Below, piece by piece: positions 54,340 through 64,000 of a stretch of DNA of 64,000 nt (positions are counted from its first letter, which is position 1; every line of letters starts with the position of its first letter). Below the pieces are notes generated by a model. The model saw only the letters and a program-made list of their open reading frames with translations, ran no database searches and was not told the origin of the DNA. The position numbers and the translations under genes were made by a program. Source of the stretch: Hemileia vastatrix (lineage: Eukaryota; Basidiomycota; Pucciniomycetes; Pucciniales; Zaghouaniaceae); contig JASXTE010000001.1 of assembly GCA_030280995.1 (NCBI GenBank), forward strand, positions 5,357,501-5,421,500, written 5' to 3'.

Positions 54340-55075
54340 TTTCCTCCCTAAAATTTCAAATCTCATTCTTCTTCCATCTAAAATTTTCTCCCTCTTACAT
54401 TTTATTTAATTCTACCAAGAACTGTCCCATTGCAAACCCTTATTCCCCCTTCTCCACCCCTAATCATCCCATTAAACCCCTCCTCACTTATTTTACTCCC
54501 CTTAACACCCTATTTATTCCCTTCTTAACCACTTTCCGCCCCAACTTTCTTGATATAACTCCTTTTTCTTCCATTCTAACCCCTTTTACTATATAGGCTG
54601 AAAATGGGGTGATTTGGAAATCCATAGGGGTTGGATGAAAATTGAATGGGTGGATTGGGGTGGGTTGGGGAATGGATGGGGTTAAGAGTGAAACAAAGGG
54701 GTTGAAAGCAAACACATTTTAATTAGTTATAAAAGAAGTGGGGTGGAGGTGAAGAAAAAATAGATAGGGTAAGGTTGAAAGGGGTGGGGTAGGGTAGGGA
54801 GAGGCAGGAAAGGAGTGGTGAGGGATGAGAATGGTAGCAAAAGGGGTGGATTTTTGTTAAAAGTGAAAATAGAGTGGAGGGGAATAGTGAGGAGGGCTTA
54901 AACTTGGAATTTGAAGTTAAGAGGGTGTAGCAAATGTATCAGAAGGGCAATAAAAGGGTGGGGGTGGTAATGGAATTAACAGAAATGACAAGGTAGAAAA
55001 ATTTGTGTGGAGAGATTGTGAGGTTGTCAATTAAGGTAGCAAAAAATGGAGAGTGTACTCTATTCTTTGGGCAAA
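54340..55075. other. Strand-switching pyrimidine then purine tract in Z
   Basis: The plus strand is C/T-rich from about 54340 to 54595 and then G/A-rich (many GGGG and GGTGGG runs) to about 55070, with the change at 54596-54605. No frame of interest is present in either half. Confidence 0.6.
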
Positions 55076-55079
55076 CATC

Positions 55080-57950
55080 AGAGTCCACCCCCTCAATCTA
55101 CAGTTCTTTTCTTCCAATATTAACAATGATTGATAATTATCTTTTATTGATATTTTTGAACTTAAACCTATAGTTTATACATTCTTATTTAATATTTTTT
55201 ATTTAAAATGCACTTTAAGACTAAGAAAGTAATATAATAAAATAATTGGTAACAAAATAATATTTTGCTTTTTTGCACAAGAATTGAAAGTATCCTTCTG
55301 ATAAGTATACATGATATGAATAAATAATATAATAGGAAAATTTTAGCAAAAATTTGATAACTAAAACAAAACATTTAAAGAATTTTTAAACAATTGAACT
55401 TATGTATCTTATTAGTTTAATTTATTTATCTTTAAATTTAATAGTAAAATATTTTGGTTAGATTTAAAATGTTTCTGAATTAAATTAAATAATTCAAGTA
55501 AATTTTGAAGAAAGATCTATCTACATATATAACAATTTAGCTTCATTTCTTGTTTTATGATTACTATCTATAACTGGATAATTGACTGTAATAACTGAAA
55601 ATTTAAGAAACTTTAATAATTTATCTGCCTCAATATATTTACAATAATCTATTCAGTTAAAGAAAAAAATTTCTGAGTCCTTTCTTTTACTAGTTTTATT
55701 CATTGCAATGACTATATACGTTTTCAAAAAAAACATGTTTTTGGAAGAGCTCATATTGAACTCTCAATGAAATCCGGTTTCTAAGTGTGATTCAAGCTAA
55801 GTTAAGCTATGAAAAAATTTATAATGTTTTAAAATTTTTATTAATTATTTTTAAATATAAAAATAATAATACTTTTATATCAAAATATTTTTATTAAATA
55901 CTTTGAAGTTGTGAAAATAAGTACAAATTCAGAATCATTTTGATAAAATATCATATTAAAAATAGTTTTAAGTTGATCATATATTATTATGATATGAGAT
56001 CTTTCCATATGGCAAATTAAGAAAATAACTTAAAGTTAATTTTATACAACTATATTATATAAAAAAGGTATTAGCTCTTTTTCTTAGATTTGAAGTACTT
56101 CAAAAAAAAATTTACTTTAGGTACACATCATATAGTCTTCAGAGCATCATATTAACTTTTTAGACTTATATTTGTAAGTTGAAGGGAAGCCTCACAAGAT
56201 AAAATTGGAGGTTTTGTAAAAAAAATAAGTAAATTTATTTTAAATCAATATATATTTCTATAAAAAGTCAAATTTTAATGTTTAGTTTCTTTTTTAAATA
56301 TGTAATGAAGATTTGAAATAATTCTATTTAATTTAATTTTTATAACAATATACTCATTCCAGTATTGCTTTGTGATAAGGCCAATTTCAAGAAGATTTAT
56401 AAATTCTTCTGTTTAGATAAAATATCAAAGGGATTGTTTTTCATACACTTATAAATTGAATAGAAACATCATATAAGATCTACCAATCAGCATGAATATT
56501 ATTATTCCAATAAATCATAGATAGATCCTGAACCCATATATTTAATTTTAGAATTGTGTGTAAGTGTTCAGTTGTTAATTACTCCTATTAAAACTTTTAT
56601 TCTAAAGACTAAAAAAGTGTACCTGAAAAATTTCACTTAATTCATTTTTCAGCACCATAGAATTTAAATATTTTTTCTATTCATTTTAAATACGGAATGA
56701 TATTATTTTTAATCAAAATATGATTGCCTTTACAGCTTCATAGCTACATGGGCATAATCTAAAGTATCTATTGTGTCTTTTTTACAAAATAAATATCATA
56801 TAATAGTTTTTCAATTTGAAACTGATAGAATTATGAAGAAGTACCATTTTAACCTATTTAATTCAGTTCTTGAACAATAATACAATCAAAAATTCTATCT
56901 GAAGCACATTTTTTAACATAATAATACTTTGTGAAATATATAGTGCTTATTCCCAAGTTGACGCTAAAATTATCCCACAATACAGCATTGAGAAAAATCA
57001 AGCACTAAAATCAAAGTTAAAATAAATTTATACTACTTTGTTTTTATTATCTTTAAAGTTTTACATCTAGCTTGAATTTCAGTTTTTCATATGAATAATT
57101 TACTGAGTAGTGATTTATTATTTCAACTCATGATATTACTATACCAAATAACCATATTTACATGAAATTTTGATGAATTAAATCATAAAAAGCTCCAGAA
57201 TATCATATATTTATTACATTGAATAAATGTATATTGCGAAAATTCTTAGTAGTTGAATATTCAATAGAACAAAAAAAAGAGCAAAAATATTTTTTCTTTT
57301 AATTTTTATCATCTTATAGCATATAAAAAGTAAAAAAATTGATTAAAATCACTTGGTATAAGAATTATACTTTTTTCTAAACTTATAATAAAACAATTTA
57401 TTAATTATTAATACTTAGTTTAAAGAAGCTATGAGAGGACTTCATTGAAACAGAAATTAGGAAAAAAATTCCTTTTTTTTAATTGTGAATCTTTTCACAG
57501 TATTATAGAATAAAAAACTTGAGAATTTTGATGGTTCAATATGTTTGTTAAATAAATACATTGAACTCAAAATATTTATATTACATAATTAGATATAATA
57601 AAAATACAAAAAAAATCAGGTAATATGGTTTAAATTAAAAAATGAAAACTTCAAATTCTTGGTTAAAAGGAGTTATCAATAAAAAGAACCACTGATCTTA
57701 TTACATATTTTTTCAAAAAAAAACTAATAAAATCATTAGAAAAGTTAAAAGTGATGCTTTTTAAATAAATAGTATAATTTTCAGTCTTTTTAATGATCAA
57801 GTGAAATTCAAAAGGAAAATTAAATTGTGTTTTATGAAAAAAATTCTGTGAATGGATCAGATTATTAATCTTCCCTTGTCATTATTTTTATAAATTATAC
57901 ATTAAAATTTCACTATTATTCCAGAACAGACTCATGCATTATTGGTTAAG
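55080..57950. other. Right interior of Z: 2.9 kb extremely AT-rich, no gene
   Basis: No frame longer than about 60 codons, no tandem array and no similarity to the rest of the window is visible. Composition is more AT-rich than all neighbours and CG is nearly absent. Confidence 0.55.
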
Positions 57951-58169
57951 AGCTCATGAGGAGTTCAAAGTAAAGTTCAGTATCAGTTCATTATAAGTTC
58001 AGTCTGAGTTCCATCTAAGTTCAAGTTGATGACTTTCTAGCAAGTCCCCCCCCCAAATATTTTATGGTGATTGCTAATTATAATTTTTTTTGTTTTTTTC
58101 TCTTTCTTTTTTGTATCAAAATTTTTTTTGTAATTGGATATTTTTGATTTCAATGGTAAAATTAAACTT

Positions 58170-58900
58170 TTTTTATCTCCTTCTTTACTTTCTTTTTTAG
58201 CTCCATCACCCTTCTCTTCATCCCTCCTTGGAAAAGTCATTATCCCCCCTTTCCCCTATTTCACTTTTTTTTGGCTCAATGTCATTAAAACATGTACATA
58301 GCACATTCTTTATGCATTTCACTTACTCCATATTAAATTTCCCCCAAATTTCAACATCAATAGTTCTAACTCTATTTTTCCTACTTTTCAATAAAGTTAA
58401 GTTTCATCTCTTTTTTTCACGTCTATATGATATCACATTCCTTCTATGAAAATTTCATACTCAAATATATGTATGACCCTTATCTCAATAAAAGTGAACT
58501 TATTAAACTCCTCTTGTTCTCATCTCCATTACCACTTTTCAAGTTTTGTAAAATTTTGAAAATAAGACTCAGAAATAGGGTTAGATTTATTTGAATCTAA
58601 TGTCCTTTTTACTGAAGATTTTTCTGAGGGTTTTTTTTTATTTTCCACAAACAGATTTGAATTTGATTCAGTGGTTTCTGTGATATTTACTGTCAAAGTT
58701 GAGCCTTTTTTTTGCAATTTAAAAAAAAAAATTGTAACAAATTATGGTTAGTTTTATTTAAATCACATGTTCTTTAACTAAATATTATGCTGAAGCCTAT
58801 ATTTCACTTCCCATAAACAGATTTGAATTTGTTTCAGTGGTTGCTAAGATATTGACAATTAAAGTTGAGCCTTTTTTCACAAATATCACTTAATTTATTT
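58170..58900 (+). repeat. Y: upstream exon block and telomere-like direct repeats
   Basis: The block 58200-58396 equals H1 3432-3627. Two direct repeats with ATAGGGTTAG or TTATGGTTAG starts follow (about 58575-58700 and 58742-58880), as in H1 and X. These mark the intron between the leader and the main oxygenase exon. Confidence 0.6.
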
Positions 58901-59034
58901 TGTGTTTTTATGTTGCATAATTTGAGAATAAGGCTTCTGAAACTCTTATCTGATGATTATCTAGGCTTTTATCTCCTAAAGCTTAGGATCTCTTAATTAT
59001 TTCTTGCCCAATCACTTGGAATAATTAAATATTT

Positions 59035-59512
59035 GTGCATTTCAATCTAATCATAAACTGGCCAAGAAAGCTGGACTTCCCAATGGACAGATATGGAATG
59101 GGTTGAGCTCAGTAAGGATTATATCTTTTATTTTAATTTTATCATCAACTATGGAGGATTTCAAAGCCAGAGCCATGCTGAAAAAACCAATTCTAATATG
59201 CTTACTTTTTGGCTTTTCTGTTATATCCATCCTATTACTGGAAGACCAATCCCTTCACCTGCTAAAATCAAAGGCCCTGGACTATAATTTCCAGATCATA
59301 AATGTATCATGCACTTTTTTTTACAAAATGGGATTATGGAAGCAATTTATAATTCTTCAAGAGATAATCATCAAACTACTAAGGCGCCTCCTGAATTGGA
59401 ATCTTTCAAAAATTTTACTCATTTTGGATGTTCTTTTCAGATCAATCAAAGTTTGATAAACCAGGTAAGTAAGGTAAAGGGGGGTAAGGGTAAATGGTTA
59501 CTAAAACATTAG
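59035..59512 (+). pseudogene. TET/JBP-like dioxygenase fragment of Y
   Basis: The reading frame gives AKKAGLPNG, EWVELSKDYIF, GGFQSQSHAEKTNSN (Glu for the Asp of HxD), LTFWLFCYIHPITGRPIPSP, AKIKGPGL, a TAA, FPDHKCIM, NGIMEAIYNSSRDNHQTTKA (distal His kept), and THFGCSFQINQSLINQ, ending at 59510-59512. It aligns to X and more distantly to H1-H3. The glycine after AKIK supports that the H1/H2 stop there is secondary. Confidence 0.7.
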
Positions 59513-60083
59513 GGAAGGGTTCTAAATACAGTAATTAAAGTTTTCAAGAAATTTATTTATTTTTCTTAAATTTTTAATTTATCAGTTAGTTAAGATAATC
59601 AATCAATTTAAGTATTGTACCATTGAGCCCTTGTGCTGTATAAAGGTGTTCATTCAATTATATTCTATGAATTAGTTCATAATACCATTCTTGTCATATT
59701 TTTTCTTTGACTTTGCTCATGAAATCATTGGAAAACAGTATTTGGGATTCCTTTACTTGGTTGATTATCTTTTTAAATTATTTTACCTAATTATTTATGA
59801 AATAAAATGAAAATTTGGTAATCCTTACCCCCTCCCATAGTAAATTGCAGGGGGGGGTATTTCCAAATTTTCAAATAGGATGAGTAAAATTTTTAACTTG
59901 AAAAAATTTGGAATTAAATATGAACCAAAAAATAAAAAAAACTAGTCATCAAAAATTTTCATAAAATGGTCAACTTCTTCAAAAGACTTATTATATTTAA
60001 TGCATTCTATCAAGAAAACTTTCTAAAAAAATTTGGAATGAAATATGTACAAAATAAAAAATACTAGTTATCAAACATTTTCA

Positions 60084-60410
60084 TTAAGAATTCAATTTCA
60101 TACCAAACCCAGTGGAAGATGGAAGAGTCTTAGCTTTCTTGTATTTGGCTTGATTGTGTTTGAAGTGTTCAGACATATGTTTAGGCAAAAGATTAATCCT
60201 TCCCTTTGTCTTATTTCATAATTCATTTTCCAATAGAAGATATCCATTGACTTTTGATGCAGGGGGCCATCCTACTTTAGTTGCATTCTCAGTACCAAAA
60301 AAAGAATCATAATTAGTTTGAATTTTCAGCCAGTTGATAAGTATGAGATGATTGTCTTTTTTTAGCTGAATGGTCTTTGATTTCTCAGCTGAGCAGGAGA
60401 AATAGTGATT
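60084..60410 (-). pseudogene. Myb/SANT-like DNA-binding protein of Y
   Basis: Minus strand: TIQLKKDNHLILINWLKIQT, ATKVGWPPASKVNGYLL, ENEL then TAA, GRINLLPKHMSEHFKHN, AKYKKAKTLPSSTGFG, ending TAA 60086-60084. One internal stop. It is the cleanest X/Y-type copy and supports the domain borders proposed for H3. Confidence 0.65.
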
Positions 60411-61409
60411 AATGGGATTTGAAGAACAACTGGGGAAAGGCTGTCTTTGAGAAGATCTATGTTAACAAGGCATGTTAAGATATTTGAAGATGAAAAGGAG
60501 AAGAAACAAACAGATGAGATGTGGAGGGGTTCTGAATTGATAGAATGAATAGACAGGATAGGAGTGCATAGAAAGGTAGGGAGTCTGGAACATACGGAAA
60601 TTTGTCCAAGATGTGGTTATGAAAAAATGAGGATAAAAATGTCAAATAGAGGTGAAAATTGACACGCAAAAGGTCTTATAACCAAATTATTAGCAAAAAT
60701 AATTGTGGAAGATAATTGGGGTATAATTATTTTTATCCGCAATCAATTTAATTGCAGATTGGTCAACATTGATACCCCCTATTTATATTTAGTGGTTTTA
60801 ATTTCTACTCTTTATCCTCTTTAATGAGGTATTTTATTTGGTTCCTTTAAGATTGGCCCACATATATGCTGTTTTGTGGTTATTAGTTCATTTTTATGGA
60901 TTGTCCTTCTATATTGGTATATTTTGGTATGTTATCAGGTTCTTCTTTTGTGAGGGGATGGGCCTGTGAAGCTTCTTGAAGTGGACACCATCTTGATATT
61001 AGCTCCCTCAAGGTACTTTAATGGCTAGGGATAGCAGTGTAGAGGGTCTGGGGAACAGGGGGTGGACACCAGGTATTTATTGGTATATAAGGAGAAAGGT
61101 TTTGGCTATTATTCTACATTCTTTACTGCATATTTTAGTTTATATAACCAAATAAATTAAAATCATTTTCATTAGTAATTTTATAATTCTATTAAATATT
61201 ATTTTAATCATTGTACTATTTTTCTACCACCTGTAAGATTTGACCATTATAATAAGTTAGATTAAATTACTAAGACTCTTATATTGGATTATTTTTTTAC
61301 TTTATTGCACCCTGGACAACTCTAATTTATACTGGACTTCTTAAATCTTCTATAAAACTCACTAAACTAAGCTATTCATGTCTCTTTACCTGACCTTAGC
61401 CTGAAGGAA

Positions 61410-62740
61410 ACTGCTTGGTAAAATCCACCAACTTATCTTTAATCTTTGACTCTGCTTTAGCAGAAGCTTTACTAAAACTTTCTCTTCTAGAATCCTACTT
61501 CTTTTTCACCTGCTCATTCTCTTCAGAAAACATATTAGTCACTGCATTCACATACTTTGAATTTTCTATCTGGATCAAAGTAGCCATGTGAAAGTCTAAA
61601 AATTTTTGACAGCCTCCTGAAGAACTTTCATCTCAGGAATCCTCTGCTCACCATTCCTCTTCTCCTCATCATGTCAGTTTTAACAAGATCCCACAAGATT
61701 CTTTCCTAGTAATTTTTTGAGAAATCAGAGAAAAACAAATCAACAAAAGCATCCATATTCTCTAAATCACCCTTTCCACCAAGTACTCCACCATCTAATG
61801 AGATTTTGATTGAAAGTTCATGTAAATTTTCAGAGAATGAATTCCATCCTTCTCCCGTCATCTATGAAATAAGAAGTTAAGATTTCTCATAGTGAACTGT
61901 ACTCCTCCCCCATTTATTCATCATCTCCTTCTTATTAATATATCAATCATCCTTCTTATAGCCATAAATATTCTCTCAATATGCTTCCTGAGAGGTAGAT
62001 CTGTAATAAAAAAAAGCTAATTTGGGTTACCATATCCAAATTTGTAGCCCACATCATAGTAGCCCCCCTCTCATATACAGTAAAGAAAGATTTCCCATCA
62101 CCACCAGCATTGGCCATGCCATCCCTAAATGAAATCATCACCTACTTCTTTGAAATAGGAACAAAAAATTCTTGCTAAGGTTCAGTCTCATACCAAAATT
62201 AAACAAAAACTGAATCAAAATCTAGTAAAGCTTCATCCCAATACTTAAATCAAACAATTTCAACAACCCAGAGTCAGTAGAGGCTCAGCCTCTAACTCTG
62301 ATTCTAAAAAATAAACAACGCAACCATAATTAGAAGATTTTCAGCCTCTTATCCAGATTACAAGAACCCACAACACCACTACAATCAGCAGAGGTTCAGC
62401 CTCTTACCTATTCCCAAAATAACAGGCTTAGGGAAACCAAAACACTGACCTACAAAGACCATGAAGAATTGGCTTACACAAGTCCAAACAATGGCCTACA
62501 CAGACCAAATACACAGGATCAGATAAGCTTAAACACCAGCCTAGACAGGCCAAATACACCAGAATCACCAAAAAAATTAGCTTCAATAGTGAACTTAACA
62601 GAATAGGACACAAAAAATCAATACAAATCACTCTAGAACCTCCACAATTGAGAAAAGAAACAGTATTTAAATAAGAAAGAGCTGGCAAAGAAACCCAATA
62701 TTCAAATGGCCAAAGAGATCGAACCCCACAATGGGCACTA
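61410..62740 (-). pseudogene. Gypsy gag remnant (Gypsy-2 or a third element)
   Basis: Minus-strand stretches match Gypsy-1 gag: NLDMVTQISFFLLQIYLSGS near 62040-61980 corresponds to HLDMVKQVIFYIGERA, and the block at 61560-61420 corresponds to 22860-22770 (acidic/Lys-rich region). Many stops. Upstream, 62160-62740 carries three short repeats with 'cagaggttcagcctctta' and a primer-site-like block (GTGCCCATTGTGGGG) at about 62735. It lies in the right order and strand to be the missing 5' part of Gypsy-2, separated by the nested insertions. Confidence 0.65.
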
Positions 62741-62744
62741 TAAA

Positions 62745-64000
62745 TGTAGAAGGACTCTTAAATATGCCTTACTGTAAGCTCTGGAAGATATGGAGAAAAA
62801 ATAAAATCCTCTGCATTCCTAAGAATAAACATGGAATTATCCTATTGGAAAAGTGGGACTAGTTTTAGCTAGAAATTAATTAAGAAAATAAGGATGTTGA
62901 TTTTATCAAAAGAATGAGCATATAAATTATCAATCTGATAACATGTGGAAGTGTAAAATTAAGATTTTAAAATGACTCAATAACACTTGACTAAAGTCTA
63001 AACTGGACTCTAAAGTTATTGTATTTTATTATCTCTAAATACTTATTAATATATCTATATGATAATATTAAAGTCCCTCTAGAGATTCTTATTATACTTC
63101 CACAGCCAAAGAGAGCATTCTGTTAGTTGTTGTGCTATGAACATGCTATGAAAATTTTATAATAAAATGTGCTGTAGGCATGCATTAGTGTGCCATTCCA
63201 CAAGTCAATGAAGAACTACTAAGTACTCTATCAACTAGAAAAATAATTAAAACACCAAAATAACCCTTTAAACCCCAACACATCACATAATACCCTTGGG
63301 AAATAAAATATAGAGCAGAAGATAAGCTATCTACTGGTACTGAAAAATTATTTCCCAGACCTAAATTCTTTGTGTAATGTTTGAAAAATAAAAATCCAAC
63401 AGATTTATAAAAACTAGAAAACCCCCAATAACTGCTGAAAACACAAAAATCACTAAAAAAAGTCATCAGGAAAAAATATTAGAAGAAAATTATCAGAAAT
63501 TAGGAAATTCCAACCATGTAAGCAGTGCACCAGACTTTGAACCACTGTGCAGAAATTTCTATTCCTACCAATCTCCAAAAAACCCACTTATTTTTCATAT
63601 GCATGCAGCTCCAGCCTGCTAGAATGCCACACTGTAAAGTGTACAGCTCTTTTTGGATTTTATTAAGAAATTCTGCACTTAACTGAAGATGTATTAGTAT
63701 GCAAAAATTAGCCTTGAAATAGTATTTCACTTTTTAAGAAATTATTTTACAAACTGCTCCTGATAACTATACATCAGATAGAAAACAAATAAAATAGATA
63801 AGTTTTTAAAACAATTTTAAAAAATGAACAAAAAATTCCTTAAAACTGAAAATTAATGCTTTATTTCAGACTATGTGATGAATATATTCAGATATTAATT
63901 TTAAGGGAAATACTGTAGGTGAGATGCAAAAAATATTTGAATTATATTATATAATTCATATAAAGGTTTAACATAAAGTAAATTAATATAATAAAACTTT
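62745..64000 (-). repeat. Gypsy-type LTR, cut by the window edge
   Basis: Begins TGTAGAAGGACTC on the plus strand directly next to the primer-site-like block. The stretch 63190-63430 resembles 15590-15720 of the Gypsy-1 LTR (ACTA..AAAACACC and 'aaaatatagagcagaagataagctatctactggta'). The other end is not in the window. No gene is seen in it. Confidence 0.6.

Larger units (their letters stand above)
46516..58069. mobile_element. Large element Z of the Ma family, split by H3
   Basis: Left end CACCTCGCAATATGGG with GGCAGACTTGCTAG; right end GACTTTCTAGCAAGTC and an inverse CACCATAAAATATTTGGG, flanked by ATT (46513-46515, 58070-58072). Excising it rejoins a Y intron that matches H1 ('ttttttgatt' + 'ctaattataattttt'). 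Near the right end lie five 11-bp repeats based on AGTTCAGTATC, as in Ma1. Without H3 it is 4.6 kb of AT-rich sequence with no recognisable gene. Confidence 0.88.
45545..60780. mobile_element. Harbinger-like TET-carrying transposon, copy Y, split by Z
   Basis: Left end AGGGGGTATCAATGTTC, right end the inverse of AGGGGGTATCAATGTTG, flanked by ATT (45542-45544, 60781-60783). Without Z it is 3.68 kb and matches X in reverse. Gene order left to right: transposase N-terminus (plus), oxygenase leader, Z, oxygenase (plus), SANT (minus). The order is the same as in H3. Confidence 0.92.
44690..61403 (+). repeat. 1.48-kb LTR-like repeat, copy C, split by transposon Y
   Basis: Left part 44690-45544 and right part 60784-61403 align in order to B; their summed length (about 1.475 kb) equals that of A and B. 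The TATA-like box is at 61079 (GTATATAAGGAG). The interruption is exactly Y plus its ATT duplication. Confidence 0.8.

Overview
The window looks like transposon-dominated nuclear DNA of a filamentous eukaryote, most likely a rust fungus (Pucciniales). The base composition is very AT-rich. Introns are 58-84 bp with GT..AG borders, CG dinucleotides are scarce, and the Gypsy, Copia, Tad-like LINE, Tc1/mariner and Harbinger-type proteins, together with TET/JBP-like oxygenase reading frames, have the flavour of large rust genomes such as Austropuccinia psidii. The genus is inference. I see no intact host gene, tRNA or rRNA. Almost every reading frame is a broken piece of a mobile element.

Layout. 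1-1800: Ty1/Copia remnant, minus strand. 2190-7351: a Gypsy-type LTR split by a small DNA transposon (Ma1), which is itself split inside its right terminal repeat by Harbinger-like copy H1 (2566-6296). 7741-8277: two mariner-type palindromic MITEs. 8460-10170 and 14410-14875: a minus-strand LINE interrupted by about 4.2 kb that holds a Tc1/mariner transposase remnant (10526-11530) and an unrecognised minus-strand gene (12560-13945). 14910-24659: a Gypsy element on the minus strand with both LTRs, broken gag, protease and RT, and antisense Zn2Cys6-like ORFs. 25520-29500: two 1.48-kb LTR-like repeats (A, B). 32096-37085: a second Gypsy pol. 37278-40189: H2. 40467-44217: X. 44690-61403: a third 1.48-kb repeat (C) carrying a Russian-doll nest, C > Y (45545-60780) > Z (46516-58069) > H3 (47208-54162). 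61410-64000: Gypsy gag and LTR, minus strand.

The main system is a family of Harbinger-like DNA transposons (H1, H2, H3, X, Y) with termini AGGGGGTRTCA and 3-bp ATT/AAT target duplications. By comparing the five broken copies, the ancestral element can be described as a three-gene unit: a DDE_Tnp_4 (PIF/Harbinger) transposase, a TET/JBP-like 2-oxoglutarate/Fe(II) dioxygenase on the same strand, and a convergent Myb/SANT-like DNA-binding protein. Transposase plus Myb-like protein is the classical Harbinger pair. The third gene, a likely methylcytosine oxidase, is the unexpected partner and suggests an element that could edit the DNA methylation used to silence it. Copy H3 also carries a captured, intron-containing fragment of the host thiol oxidase gene ERO1 just upstream of its oxygenase exon.

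H1 and H2 are close copies sharing the same internal rearrangement and the same premature stops, so they spread after losing coding capacity, presumably driven in trans. The ends of Ma1, Ma2, Ma3 and Z (18-bp palindromes with GCTAGC, ATT/AAT duplications) define a second family using the same target.
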